Below are positions 21,101 to 29,957 of a DNA stretch of 64,000 nucleotides, piece by piece. The notes beneath the pieces are model-generated. The model saw only the letters and a list, made by a program, of their open reading frames with translations. It was not told the origin of the DNA and searched no databases. Within the stretch, counting starts at the first letter, position 1; each line of letters opens with the position of its first letter. The position numbers and the translations under genes were made by a program. The DNA is from an uncultured Aquimarina sp. Lineage in GTDB: Bacteria > Bacteroidota > Bacteroidia > Flavobacteriales > Flavobacteriaceae. The stretch lies in contig CANMLU010000007.1 in the NCBI GenBank assembly GCA_947498815.1, positions 243,854 through 307,853 on the forward strand. The letters are read 5' to 3'.

Positions 21101-21473
21101 CAATTAAGGGAACAGATTTTTCTTTTATTACAATCGTATTATTTTTAGATAGCTCAAAATTAACATTACTTTCTGATAAACTTTGCTTTAGGAGCTTAGA
21201 TAGAAGAACAATTCCTTTTTTTATTTTTGGAGTATTTTTAAATAAATACTGAAGATAAAAAAAACGATAGTTTGTTTGGCCTTTAATAATATCAAAGACT
21301 TCATCAACTGATACTAATTTATCCGCATCAATTATAACTTGTTCTTTAGGACACGAATTTTCCGTGGAGAAACCAAAAACAGTTGTACATAATAAGAATA
21401 CAAAAGTTCTCAAAATCATTACAAGTGTTCGTTTTGCTATAAGCGAACGAACATTAATTATTTTAATTTTCAT
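18189..21473 (-). CDS. SusC/RagA-family TonB-dependent transporter with STN domain
   Basis: 1094 residues. Signal region (about 1-40), then an STN-like domain (KLVSVDEVFDIIKGQTNYRFFYL.., about 50-120), a carboxypeptidase-like domain (LTNINGDPLIGVNVIEKGTINGAQTDFDGKY) and the SusC plug signatures LDEVVIVGYGS and GSPRAGNSPLVVIDGVPIN, with the DASATAIYGSRAANGVILITTKKG box. The C-terminal barrel follows. It imports ligands delivered by the SusD 31 bases downstream. STN domains usually signal to a FecR/sigma pair, but none is adjacent, so any such partner is elsewhere. Confidence 0.95.
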   Translation of the reverse strand: MKIKIINVRSLIAKRTLVMILRTFVFLLCTTVFGFSTENSCPKEQVIIDADKLVSVDEVFDIIKGQTNYRFFYLQYLFKNTPKIKKGIVLLSKLLKQSLSESNVNFELSKNNTIVIKEKSVPLIDYSKEVQIQQQEINGVLTNINGDPLIGVNVIEKGTINGAQTDFDGKYILENVSKDAIIVYSFLGYLTQEVKVDSQTTINVILKEDVAQLDEVVIVGYGSVSAKDATGTVETVKAKSFNKGVTTSPNELIQGRVSGVQVTQSSGEPGAGSSIRIRGVGSPRAGNSPLVVIDGVPINNAITGASGSEFGFGTSTPRNPLAFINSSDIESMTVLKDASATAIYGSRAANGVILITTKKGKSGKPKLDYNSSFSISEISNSPDMLSGPEHNALNIRLGGTPIGNANVDGIDEITRTGFSQTHNISLTAGNEHATYRASLGYQDLEGIIKETGQEKFSAAINSRFKFFEDDRVRLTTNLIINHTNDQFAPIGNNSDFKGSLIGASLQWNPTIDLFNTDGTFNQFSEIVPNPLAFLAFTKDDAQSSRILGSIGVEFDLVKDLTYKFRLGVDRYESVRRAFVSPEFNFQGNSGSAAVNNDYAFSKTFTHTLNYKKEFFENFRFDGLLGYEAVINTRRGDYTLVQGFNIDPGNLTNFLAGGSEEPVVSSYEDATDDLQSYFTRVNLSFFSKYLFTFNLRADGSSKFGKNNQYGYFPSAAFAWKLSEESFIPEIFNNLKLRIGYGEVGNSSFPAGAAQTQFQFQNGLAIPFNSANPNLKWEVTTNYNAGLDFALFDNKLSGSIDYFRKETNELLFQREAIQPAPATKFWDNLDGTVVNKGVEITLNVNIVDSEDFYWELGTNISFLDNKVEDFPFGDNDFLIGFTNGQGGGVPVQRIANNQPLFAFRLPVFTGYDSTGSPTYQDFNGDGVGDSSVDRAFVGDPNPEVLIGIRSFMKYKNWDLTINMNGAYGQQVFNNTTNAITEVRSAFPSRNISSNFDVANIAAGATNAPSTLYLESGDFIRLSNLSLGYNFDNVANWVSNSRLTITAQNLFVITPYSGFDPEVNTVTFNNEGIPSFGIEYAPYPPSRIFSLGLNVSF

Positions 21474-21959
21474 AAATTTAGATTGGGTTAGTTAGAGATT
21501 TAGTTTATTTCTCGACCTCTACCGGGGCGAAGTTGATTCACGGCAAAATGTTTGGCTTCGCTCCCTTTTTTATTTATTTTAACTTAATTTTATTATTTAA
21601 TAATGATATCCTAATTTCTTATTATCTTAAATAGTTAAAAACCTCTTAACTGGCCACCGATGATCTATAGCATTAACAAAAACTTCATTAGAGGTTTGAT
21701 ATTCAAAACCTTTTTCTTGTTCTAGTTTGTTTAATAATTTACCTAAAGCTTTGAATTTCTTTATGATTTTTATTCGTTTGATTAAAAAAATTACTATCAC
21801 CAAATTAGTAAATATGGGATCTCTATGTATGAGTAGAAATACTCATTTTAATAAAAAACACCTCTATTAATAAAAATAATATTGGATATCCTTATTTACA
21901 CCTACTTTTATTATACTTGATTGATCAACAAGAATTATTTCTTACGAATATTTTCGGTT
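21474..21959. other. AT-rich gap upstream of susC
   Basis: No convincing gene. On the minus strand GGGAGCGAAG (21556-21565) can pair with CTTCGCCCC (21524-21532), which would form a hairpin in the susC 5' untranslated region about 50-95 bases upstream of its start. The rest is plain AT-rich sequence, probably carrying the susC promoter. Confidence 0.4.
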
Positions 21960-22330
21960 TTATGGCAGAATTTGGTAGATAAGAAGCCTATCGATTACAT
22001 TTTAAAGAAGAAAGAGATAAGCAAGGTGTTATTTGTAAGAAATGTCAAGGGTCGTTTCTTTTTGATATTTACCAAATGTATCTTCTGGGATATTACTCAA
22101 CTTTACGTTTTGGTGAGTTAAAGAAAAATATTACAGGAGTTTCTTCGAGAATGCTTTCGATAACTTTAAAAAAATTAGATGCTCATGGGATTGTATATAG
22201 GGAGAATTTTACCGAAATACCTCCCAGAGTTTAATATTCTTTAACTCCTTTTGGAAAAGAACTAACCAACAAAATTGTAGACCTCTCCAATTGGGTTTTG
22301 AATTTTAGTGGGAAGATTCATGAATCGTAA
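21960..22330 (+). pseudogene. Decayed HxlR-family regulator
   Basis: Two frames together resemble an HxlR winged-helix regulator. The first contains KKPIDYILKKK (usual start of the domain). The second, from 22100, reads LRFGELKKNITGVSSRMLS, then KKLDAHGIVYRENFTEIPPRV, a stop at 22232-22234 where Glu is usual, and then YSLTPFGKELTNKIVDLSNWV to the stop at 22328. At least one frameshift and one nonsense mutation (GAA to TAA) break it. The recognisable PPRV-x-YSLTPFG block makes the assignment good. It is presumably non-functional. Confidence 0.75.
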
Positions 22331-22355
22331 TATACTATTTAGACAGATACAGTTT

Positions 22356-22859
22356 TTAATACAGTGCTGTTTTCGTTTCTTTTGCACCCAAATAAGCAAG
22401 ATGTTCTGCAACTTCTTTGGCTTCATCTCCACCTTTATTTGCATGATGTAATAATGTAAAACCATGAGGCCCTTTTGCATTTAAAGCACTCGGAAAAAGA
22501 TCTAACATTGGTTTAATAATATCTATTCTGCCAAAAAGAGCTGCAGTAAAAATATTGGCTTGAGCACCCTTATCGATAAGATACTGGGCGAGTTCTTTAT
22601 GCCCTACATGGCTGGCAGCGCCCAAAGCAGTCTCGAAATCACCGAGTTTCCAGTCGTGTGCAGCGTTAATTAGGGTTGGGTACTCTTCAAGGAGTTCTTT
22701 TACTTTTTCGAATTTACCATGGCCAGCACCTACAAACTCTGCCACAATTTTTTTATCTAGTTGAGGTTCGTCTTTTGACTTGCCAAATAGCGCAAATGGT
22801 GACACAGCTACAAGTCCTGTTGTAGCTACACTTGTTTTTATAAATTGCTTTCTATTCAT
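22356..22859 (-). CDS. Exported ankyrin-repeat protein
   Basis: 167 residues. The N-terminus MNRKQFIKTSVATTGLVAVSPFALFG is a signal-like segment (without a classic twin-arginine). Ankyrin repeats follow: ETALGAASHVGHKELAQYLIDKGAQANIFTAALFGRIDIIKPML and GFTLLHHANKGGDEAKEVAEHLAYLGA. Ankyrin repeats mediate protein-protein binding. It is 28 bases downstream of the beta-propeller gene, so the two are probably co-transcribed. Specific role unknown. Confidence 0.85.
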   Translation of the reverse strand: MNRKQFIKTSVATTGLVAVSPFALFGKSKDEPQLDKKIVAEFVGAGHGKFEKVKELLEEYPTLINAAHDWKLGDFETALGAASHVGHKELAQYLIDKGAQANIFTAALFGRIDIIKPMLDLFPSALNAKGPHGFTLLHHANKGGDEAKEVAEHLAYLGAKETKTALY

Positions 22860-22887
22860 GATGTTCGTTTTTTGATTGATGTTTTGT

Positions 22888-23892
22888 TTATTTGGTCAAT
22901 TGTAATTGAAGAATACATACTTCGTATAGTTTTTCTGGTGGAAATAAAGATCCATCGTCATTAAAACTGCCAAATTGAGCGTTGGCAACATAGTAAAAGT
23001 TATGATCTACCAATGCTCCGGTAGTAGGGTTGTTCATCATTGGATGATTAACCTCGAGTGGTTTGGAACTGGTAATCTTTAGTCCCGTTTTATCCAATTC
23101 AAATTGTTGCACAACATTAATATCTGGCTGAATTCCGATAAGGGAATTATGATAAAAATATAAACCGTCTATGCTTTCGCGTTTCGTGATTTTTATGTCT
23201 TCCGAAATTTGTACGGTTTCAATTTTTTTGTTTTCAAGATTCATTGCTGCAATACCTCCCGAATGTGCTATGTAAAGCATGGATTCATCATCAGATAATG
23301 CTACCCCGTTGGGATACGTAATACTATCCGACACCCATACTTTTTTTAACTGATCTTCTTTCTCTGAAATTGTATACAAGGCATGTTCAGAAAACATGTG
23401 AGTGATATACACATCGCCGTTTTTTGTAATAACTAAATCATTAAAGAAGTGGACTTCTCCAGGAACCTCAAGCGTGTATTTCTTAATAAGTTTACCCGTA
23501 TCAAGATTGAATTTAAAAACCCCTGCTGGTCTGCCATGTTGATCATCTTTAAGAGTATAACCAGCTAGATTGTCTCCACCAGAACTACAAACCCATAGAT
23601 TTCGCCTTTGAGAGTCCACTTTAATACCTATAACCATCCATAGTCCATCTTGTTTTGGAAGAATGAAATCTTCATGAGATCCGCCTTTTGTAACCTTGAT
23701 TATTTTTCCTTTTCTTGTACTTCCTATATAGAATTCGTTTTTGATTGAATCGTAAGCAATACTCTCTGGAAGTAGATCTTTTTCGGGGATGGTAAACGCA
23801 ATACTACTATTGTTTAAGTTTTGAGCAAATACATTGGAATCCCATGTAATAATGCATAAAAAAAATAGGACAAAAGACGGATTAATTTGCAT
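22888..23892 (-). CDS. Secreted six-bladed beta-propeller (SMP-30-like) protein
   Basis: 334 residues with a signal peptide (cut after about residue 23, NVFAQ). Repeated propeller motifs occur: LPESIAYDSIKNEFYIGSTRKGKIIKV, FFNDLVITKNGDVYITHMFS and YPNGVALSDDESMLYIAHSGG, as in SMP-30/gluconolactonase/strictosidine-synthase-like proteins, which use Glu/Asn/Asp to hold a divalent metal. A lactonase or binding role is possible; the substrate is unknown. It heads a two-gene unit with the ankyrin protein. Confidence 0.78.
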   Translation of the reverse strand: MQINPSFVLFFLCIITWDSNVFAQNLNNSSIAFTIPEKDLLPESIAYDSIKNEFYIGSTRKGKIIKVTKGGSHEDFILPKQDGLWMVIGIKVDSQRRNLWVCSSGGDNLAGYTLKDDQHGRPAGVFKFNLDTGKLIKKYTLEVPGEVHFFNDLVITKNGDVYITHMFSEHALYTISEKEDQLKKVWVSDSITYPNGVALSDDESMLYIAHSGGIAAMNLENKKIETVQISEDIKITKRESIDGLYFYHNSLIGIQPDINVVQQFELDKTGLKITSSKPLEVNHPMMNNPTTGALVDHNFYYVANAQFGSFNDDGSLFPPEKLYEVCILQLQLTK

Positions 23893-24018
23893 GTTTATAA
23901 GAGTTTATGATCTATTGAAATTACAGAACTTTCCTGTACACAAAAGAGATTTTATCTCAACAGATAAAGGTTCTTTGTAAATAATTCTAGTATTTATGTG
24001 AACATCAAATCGGTTGTG

Positions 24019-25980
24019 TTATTTATTTCGTACGGCCTTAAAATCACCATTGTTCTGCCCTTGTTTTATCCATTTACCATCGATTAAAGATTCGGTTAAC
24101 CAATCAATTGTGTTTTGGGATGTTGGAGTAAAGGTTTCTCGGTATTTTCTTGTCCAACCTTCAACATGTGGGTTTGGTATATCCGGATAGTCTTGGGCAT
24201 AATACACAGTATATACGCGTTGAAATTTATTATTTCCAAGAGGGATATATTCACCTTCAAAAAGTAATTCATTATCAATTTGGTATTCTAGCCAAACAAT
24301 TTTTTTTGTGTTAGGGTTATACGTGATCATTCCTTCAGAGAAGACTTCTTTTTTTTGATTGGAGTAGAACCCAGTTTTTGACCAAATAACCTTTTTATCC
24401 TTCCCCCATGCAAAGTCAATGACCTTAAGATCTTTCATTTTTGGATTCTTTACTGCTATAGGATGGCCAGGAGGAGGCCCCCATATTCCTATATAATAGG
24501 ATAACTGTTCGAGTGGATTTTTGTGTTTTTGTACTTTTTTTCTCACTAAAGCAAGGCTTATGTCATCAATATGATTGGCATTGCGTATTTTTTCGAACCA
24601 CATTTCTGCTTTGGTATTTTGATACAATTTTTTTAAAAGTATCGCATATTGATATTGACGGTATGCATCGGTAAGATCGGTTTTCTTGATAATTTCTAAC
24701 GCTTCATTATTTTTTCCAGTGGCAGCCATGATTTTGGCCTTGAGAATTAAATATTGATCATTCTCTTTATCCAGTGAATTTGAATATTTTTCCAGAGAAA
24801 CTTGAGCTTGACTAAAATTTTGTTGAAGAAAATGAGAGTATGCTTCATAATAATTTCTTAAGTTTTTTAAGCGTGTTTTGGTGGTGGTTCGCGTTGAATT
24901 ATTTTGAACATATTCATTCCATTGCTCATATTCCTGGAGTCCGCTTTTCCAATCTCCATTCTCAAAATGAAGCCTCGTTTTTCGAAGAAACCCATAGTAG
25001 GCATGAAACAAAGGTTCGTGTGTTGTGCTTTTTTGAATTCCCATCTGCTTTTGGTTTTCCAAAACAACCAGTGCCGAATCAATTTTACCTTCGTCGATAT
25101 AGGATACAACCCTGGACCTCCATTTATGCCTATAGTTATAATCACTCATTTTGCCTATACTATCCAGTTTGTTTAAAAATTTCCTTGCTTCAATATGCCT
25201 GTCCAGATAGTTTAAGTTTGCTGCTGTTCCAATAATAGACCATGCAAAATTTGGATCGATTTTTAGTACATCTTGATATGCTTTTATGGATTCCTCATAG
25301 CTTCCTTCTCTCATTAAAATTTCGGCTTTAGTATCCCGTGGGCCAGGTAAATGTGGTAACAATTCAATATACTTTGAAGCAGTTTTCTTGGCGTTTTCAA
25401 AATCATTTTCTTCGAGATAGGCATAGGTTAGATCATTATAAGCCACTGTGAAATCGGATTTTATTTCGATCGCTTTTTTTAAATGTTTGATGGTGTTTTT
25501 AAGATCAGTATTACCGTGGTGGTGATTTACAAATCCAAACATATAATTGGCATACTCGTCTTTCGGGTATAGTTTGACGAGTTCATTAAATAAATCGATT
25601 TCTTCAGAATCGCTACCGTTTCCGTAAAAATCATTACGGGCCAGAATCCATAATTTTTCGCCTTCGGATACCTTGGGGAGGTATTTCATTGCCTTGTTAA
25701 CCAAATCTCTTCGGGTATTGAAATCTTCCGAAATCATGCCTTTCATTAAATATGCCATCGCAAATGTAGAGTCCAGTGCTATTGCCTCATTTAGGGCCAG
25801 ATCTGCATTATTCATTTCTTGTTGATTCTCAAAAACTCTGGCTTTTAGGTATAATGCCCTAGCTTCTTTCGAATTTGTAGTTATGGGGATTTTATTCGCA
25901 GCGTTTTCTGTCTTTTTACAACCAAATTGCAGTAGCATGGTACAGATAATATATATGAAAAAGTGACTTTTTATATTCAT
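24019..25980 (-). CDS. TPR-repeat lipoprotein
   Basis: 653 residues. Lipobox LLQFGC (Cys 21) follows a hydrophobic signal. Several TPRs cover about residues 38-270 (ADLALNEAIALDSTFAMAYLMKGMI, SFEESIKAYQDVLKIDPNFAWSII-type units). The last ~150 residues (KVIDFAWGKDKKVIWSKTG...TFTPTSQNTIDWLTES) form a lipocalin-like beta domain like those in exported 'DUF1579-type' proteins. Probably anchored in the envelope as a scaffold. It is divergent from the LytS/LytTR pair next door. Confidence 0.75.
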   Translation of the reverse strand: MNIKSHFFIYIICTMLLQFGCKKTENAANKIPITTNSKEARALYLKARVFENQQEMNNADLALNEAIALDSTFAMAYLMKGMISEDFNTRRDLVNKAMKYLPKVSEGEKLWILARNDFYGNGSDSEEIDLFNELVKLYPKDEYANYMFGFVNHHHGNTDLKNTIKHLKKAIEIKSDFTVAYNDLTYAYLEENDFENAKKTASKYIELLPHLPGPRDTKAEILMREGSYEESIKAYQDVLKIDPNFAWSIIGTAANLNYLDRHIEARKFLNKLDSIGKMSDYNYRHKWRSRVVSYIDEGKIDSALVVLENQKQMGIQKSTTHEPLFHAYYGFLRKTRLHFENGDWKSGLQEYEQWNEYVQNNSTRTTTKTRLKNLRNYYEAYSHFLQQNFSQAQVSLEKYSNSLDKENDQYLILKAKIMAATGKNNEALEIIKKTDLTDAYRQYQYAILLKKLYQNTKAEMWFEKIRNANHIDDISLALVRKKVQKHKNPLEQLSYYIGIWGPPPGHPIAVKNPKMKDLKVIDFAWGKDKKVIWSKTGFYSNQKKEVFSEGMITYNPNTKKIVWLEYQIDNELLFEGEYIPLGNNKFQRVYTVYYAQDYPDIPNPHVEGWTRKYRETFTPTSQNTIDWLTESLIDGKWIKQGQNNGDFKAVRNK

Positions 25981-26197
25981 AGTTGAGAGTTCTTGACCGA
26001 TTACTTCAACCTAAATTAATTTTGAAAAGGAAGTAATATTCGGATTCTATATCAATAGCCGTGATTATTTGATGTAGTGCGATTTTAAATATGTCAATAT
26101 GAATTCTCAATTTGACATAAGGTATTGTCTATTAGACATAAAAATCAAGGAAACGAAAATAAAAATGGTAGTTTTGTTCATGAATTAAGCCTATATT

Positions 26198-27244
26198 TTG
26201 AATATAAAACAAGTTGCATATCACATCGTATTTTGGATAGTCATCATGTTATCATTTGCGATATCAGAATGGGGATACCAACAATCATTTGCAGATGCCA
26301 TTATTTATGAATTATTGTACCTGCCGTCTCGTTTGATTGCGGTGTATATTAACTGGTTTGTTTTGATCCCCAAAATTCTTTATAAGAACAAATTTTTGTT
26401 TTATTTCATATGGTTGGTTGTTGTACTGGCTATTGTTTCGGTGTTACATCGTTATTTTGTGTTGTATTGGGGATACCCCAAGTTTTTTCCACAATGGATG
26501 GAAGGACAACACATTCATGTATGGAAATTTTCAAGACTTGTTCAGACGACCTTGATTATTGTATCCCCGGTCGCTTTTACCACAGGATTCAAGTTGTTCA
26601 TAGACTGGTATAAAGAGCGAAGAGAAACGGAAGCTTTGAGAAGAGAAAAAATAGATGCAGAGCTGAAGTTTTTAAAATCACAAACCAATCCACATTTCTT
26701 GTTCAATACATTAAATAGTATTTATGGATTGGCGCTTGAGAAGTCAGAAAAGACACCAAGCCTTATCTTAAAGCTTTCGGATATTTTAAGCTACACCCTA
26801 TACGAATCTAATGTTGAAAAAGTGGCGCTAAGCAAAGAATTGATGTTGATAGAAAATATAATAGCATTAGAAAAAGAACGCTATGAAAAAAGGGTAATTA
26901 TTGACTATAAAACACAAGGGGATATCGAAGGTATTAAGATTCCTCCCTTGATTTTGGTGCCATTTATAGAGAATGCTTTTAAACATGGTTTAAAGAATGA
27001 AATCAAAAAAGGATGGATTCATATTTTTATTAGTGTAGATAAAGGTGTTTTGTTTTTTAAGATTGAAAATAGTATTTCCAAATTCGATGATGAAAATAAT
27101 GAGAATGGTGGGGGGCTGGGGCTTCAAAATGTGTCTAGAAGACTTGAATTGCTGTATGGGGATGACAAAGAATTGTCTATTAACAGAACCAATGATTCTT
27201 TTATTGTTACTTTAACTATTAAATTATCTCCAGATGAATCTTAA
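26198..27244 (+). CDS. LytS-type sensor histidine kinase (TTG start)
   Basis: 348 residues from a TTG start. Four hydrophobic segments fill residues 1-135. The His_kinase motif LKSQTNPHFLFNTLNSIYGLAL follows, with phospho-accepting H166. The ATPase part has PPLILVPFIENAFKHGLK (N box) and GGGLGLQNVSRRLELLYG (G box). It overlaps the response-regulator gene by 11 bases, as usual for these pairs. It would phosphorylate the LytTR protein in response to an unknown membrane signal. Confidence 0.92.
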   Translation: MNIKQVAYHIVFWIVIMLSFAISEWGYQQSFADAIIYELLYLPSRLIAVYINWFVLIPKILYKNKFLFYFIWLVVVLAIVSVLHRYFVLYWGYPKFFPQWMEGQHIHVWKFSRLVQTTLIIVSPVAFTTGFKLFIDWYKERRETEALRREKIDAELKFLKSQTNPHFLFNTLNSIYGLALEKSEKTPSLILKLSDILSYTLYESNVEKVALSKELMLIENIIALEKERYEKRVIIDYKTQGDIEGIKIPPLILVPFIENAFKHGLKNEIKKGWIHIFISVDKGVLFFKIENSISKFDDENNENGGGLGLQNVSRRLELLYGDDKELSINRTNDSFIVTLTIKLSPDES

Positions 27245-27947
27245 ATGCCTCATAGTGGATGATGAGCCGATTGCGCAGAATATTGTAAAAGGCTTTATAG
27301 CCGATGTTCCCAATCTAGAAGTGTTGGGTATATGTGATAATGCTATGGAAGCTTTGCAAATACTTCGAGAACATCATGTCGATATCCTTTTTTTGGATAT
27401 CGAAATGCCAAAAATCACGGGGTTGAGTTTCTTGAAGACCTTAACAAATCCACCGTCTACAATAATTACAACTGCATACAGAGAATTTGCTTTAGAAGGT
27501 TATGAATTAAACGTAGTGGATTATTTATTAAAACCCTTTTCGTTTGAGAGGTTTTTGAAGGCGGTTAATAAAGTAAATACTCAAACCGAAAGCAAAACAC
27601 CCGAAGTTGAAACTGCACTCAAAACGTATGAATATTTTAAAGTAGATCGCAAAAATATCCGAGTGGATTATAATGATATTAGTTATATCGAAGGATTAAG
27701 TAATTATGTAAAGATTCACCTGTTAAAGGAACATCTTGTTGTGTATCATAAACTGATTGATTTAGAAAAATTGCTTCCTCCTAAACAATTTGTCCGTATT
27801 CATAAATCATATATTATAGCATTGGATAAGATAAAGGCATATGGCAGTGATTATGTTGAGATTGCAGATAAGCAATTATCAATTGGCAATACGTATAAAG
27901 ATCGTTTCTTTTTGATACTTACCGAAAGACAAAATAATATGTCATGA
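27234..27947 (+). CDS. LytTR-family response regulator
   Basis: 237 residues. The receiver domain (1-120) has acidic D9/D10, phospho-acceptor D55 (LFLDIEMPK) and the conserved lysine in YLLKPFSFERF. The C-terminal LytTR DNA-binding domain (about 133-232) includes YEYFKVDRKNIRVDYNDISYIEGLSNYVKIHL and KQFVRIHKSYIIALDKI. It is translationally coupled to the kinase. Targets cannot be read from the window. Confidence 0.93.
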   Translation: MNLKCLIVDDEPIAQNIVKGFIADVPNLEVLGICDNAMEALQILREHHVDILFLDIEMPKITGLSFLKTLTNPPSTIITTAYREFALEGYELNVVDYLLKPFSFERFLKAVNKVNTQTESKTPEVETALKTYEYFKVDRKNIRVDYNDISYIEGLSNYVKIHLLKEHLVVYHKLIDLEKLLPPKQFVRIHKSYIIALDKIKAYGSDYVEIADKQLSIGNTYKDRFFLILTERQNNMS

Positions 27948-27956
27948 CCAGATCAG

Positions 27957-29348
27957 TTAGTTTTTCTTGTCTAGCCACTCATTAAAATCGACATAACCCA
28001 AAACTTGATCTGGAATTGGATGTTCTAATAATTGTTCCTGAAGGTTGGATGCGGCCTTTCTTTTTTCTGAAATAGTATCATCAACTGTTTTTGATAGAAA
28101 TTTCATTAGAACCTTTTCATAGGGATCTATGTTTTTGTGTTTTCTAATCAATTTTTTAGTAGTATCGATTAGGTATCTTAATGTAAATCCATTTCCTAGT
28201 TCGTAGTGCACCAAAAGGTTTAACCAATGTGTGTAGATGATTAAATCTTGTCGATCTTTTTTTGTTTGCTGATTTAAAATTGTATTGATCCAATGCAATG
28301 CCTTTTTATAATCTTTTTTAAGGAAATAAATCGTGGCAAATTGAAAACAAAACGATAATCGATAATTGTCGGGAACCAGCGTTTTATGATGTTCGATAAA
28401 ATTTTGAATCTCATCTATAATCTCATGAGTAGTGTGTAGTTCTTTAAGGTTTCTGTGAATTTCTAATTCAATATTATATAACCGTAACTTTTCCTTTATC
28501 AAAGCTGCAGAAACGGTTTCTATCGTTTGTGCTTTTTGCTTTAAAAGAAGGATGCGCACAAAGGCCTCTTTGTACTGTTTTTTGAATACCAAAAATCCAA
28601 GAAGATTATTGTTAACCGAAAAGTACATGGCAAAATATTCCCGAAGCAATTCTGGATTTTGATCCCATTCTTTGATTAACTCTTCAATGATGCGTTTTGC
28701 TTTGTCGTGATCCTTTGAAATTAGTAGTTTTCTATACTTATGAAGTGTTTTTAGTGTTCTGTTCTGTAAAGAGTTACTTTTTTTATGGGATAAAGAGAAT
28801 TGAGATGGATCTGCATTGGCCAACAAAAGATCGATATACTCATTTGTAGACTCGAGTGTGTTTTTTTGCTTTTGAATGATTGTTTTTAACGTTTCAAAGT
28901 CCTGGGGGTATAACGCCTGGTACACTTTTCTTTTCCAATCCTGTATATGAAACAATAATAGATCTTGTTGAAAGTTTTTGGCCTTTTTTTCGGCACGTTT
29001 CAGTTCACTTTTACAAATGTCATATTGTCCTTTATGAAATAAGATTTCTACGTTACGAATGATGTCTATGAGTTCTGAGTTTTTCGAAATTTTGGAGTGA
29101 TAATTTCTTAAGGATTGTAAAATGCGATGCTTCAGATAATTCTTTATAGTAGTCAATTGATTGATGAATGCCTTGTCTTTGAAAAGTTCTTTTATTTTAG
29201 ACTCATCATACTCTTTTTGTGCTTCAATAGCGTCAAATAAAGCCAAATACTCGGCCGAATCATTTCCTTGGGTGCTGAGTTTGAAATAACGCTTTTCGCT
29301 TTTGGACAACGATTTGATTAGGTAAAATAATTCTTCGCTTTTTTTCAT
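27957..29348 (-). CDS. Conserved helical-repeat protein of unknown function
   Basis: 463 residues, strongly charged and almost all helical, with no signal peptide. The N-terminus KKSEELFYLIKSLSKSEKRYFKLS recurs in flavobacterial proteins of this size. Repeats such as YKEAFVRILLLKQKAQTIETVSAALIKEKLRLYNIELEIHRNLKEL look TPR-like, so a cytoplasmic scaffold is likely. It is convergent with the LytTR gene (stops nine bases apart). I do not know a characterised homologue. Confidence 0.7.
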   Translation of the reverse strand: MKKSEELFYLIKSLSKSEKRYFKLSTQGNDSAEYLALFDAIEAQKEYDESKIKELFKDKAFINQLTTIKNYLKHRILQSLRNYHSKISKNSELIDIIRNVEILFHKGQYDICKSELKRAEKKAKNFQQDLLLFHIQDWKRKVYQALYPQDFETLKTIIQKQKNTLESTNEYIDLLLANADPSQFSLSHKKSNSLQNRTLKTLHKYRKLLISKDHDKAKRIIEELIKEWDQNPELLREYFAMYFSVNNNLLGFLVFKKQYKEAFVRILLLKQKAQTIETVSAALIKEKLRLYNIELEIHRNLKELHTTHEIIDEIQNFIEHHKTLVPDNYRLSFCFQFATIYFLKKDYKKALHWINTILNQQTKKDRQDLIIYTHWLNLLVHYELGNGFTLRYLIDTTKKLIRKHKNIDPYEKVLMKFLSKTVDDTISEKRKAASNLQEQLLEHPIPDQVLGYVDFNEWLDKKN

Positions 29349-29401
29349 TTAGAAACCTATGTTTTTTCAAAAATATAATTTTTTTAAGTGTAAAGATCAC
29401 A

Positions 29402-29409
29402 TAACTTTG
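29402..29409 (+). promoter_or_regulatory. -7 box upstream of the VOC gene
   Basis: TAACTTTG fits TAnnTTTG, 30 bases before the ATG of the VOC-family gene. Confidence 0.5.
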
Positions 29410-29438
29410 AATTATTAATAATCAAAAAACAAAATAAT

Positions 29439-29801
29439 ATGTCAAGCGCAATTAGCTGGTTTGAAATACCAAGCACCAATTTTGAAAGAGCAGTAAAATT
29501 TTATAACGAACTTCTGGAAGCAGAATTGCAACCTATGGAAATGGATTTTAAAATGGCCTTTTTCCCTTATAAAGATGGGGGAGTAGGAGGCTGTGTAACT
29601 CATGGTAATGGTAATAAACCTTCTCAAGAAGGAACTTTTGCATATCTTAACGGAGGTGAAGATTTATCTATCCCTTTGGCTCGTGTTGAAAAAGCAGGAG
29701 GGAAAGTAGTAATGCCAAAAACTTCTTTGGGAGAAAATGGTTTTATGGCTATCTTTTTGGATACCGAAGGTAATAGAGTGGCTTTTCACTCGATGAAGTA
29801 A
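29439..29801 (+). CDS. VOC-family (glyoxalase/bleomycin-resistance-like) protein
   Basis: 120 residues forming one vicinal-oxygen-chelate module: AISWFEIPSTNFERAVKFYNELLEAELQPM, then AYLNGGEDLSIPLARVEKAGGKVVMPKTSLGENGFMAIFLDTEGNRVAFHS. VOC enzymes use paired beta-alpha-beta-beta-beta units to hold a metal. This single-module protein would act as a dimer. Substrate unknown. Its own promoter box is just upstream. Confidence 0.88.
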   Translation: MSSAISWFEIPSTNFERAVKFYNELLEAELQPMEMDFKMAFFPYKDGGVGGCVTHGNGNKPSQEGTFAYLNGGEDLSIPLARVEKAGGKVVMPKTSLGENGFMAIFLDTEGNRVAFHSMK

Positions 29802-29827
29802 GGATTCTATTTTAGAATCACCATGTC

Positions 29828-29930
29828 AAACTGAGCCTGTCGAAGTTTTAGCTAGCGAAAGCAGAATAGTACTCGACAAGCTCAGACTATAAGTATGATT
29901 TGTCATTGCGAATGAAATGAAGCAATCTAT
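29828..29930. repeat. Dispersed palindromic repeat cluster
   Basis: AACTGAGCCTGTCGAAGT and, inverted, ACTCGACAAGCTCAG form the arms of an imperfect palindrome. Variants occur at 42115-42135 and 42487-42522. It is followed by TTGTCATTGCGAATGAAATG, another repeat-like unit. Such units are common between flavobacterial genes. Confidence 0.6.
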
Positions 29931-29957
29931 TGAAACAAAAGACTATTATTATTTATT

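Noticed and set aside
24840-25235. Two plus-strand frames of 90-131 residues.
   Set aside because: They are shadows of the TPR lipoprotein, whose frame has a lipobox and TPR motifs.
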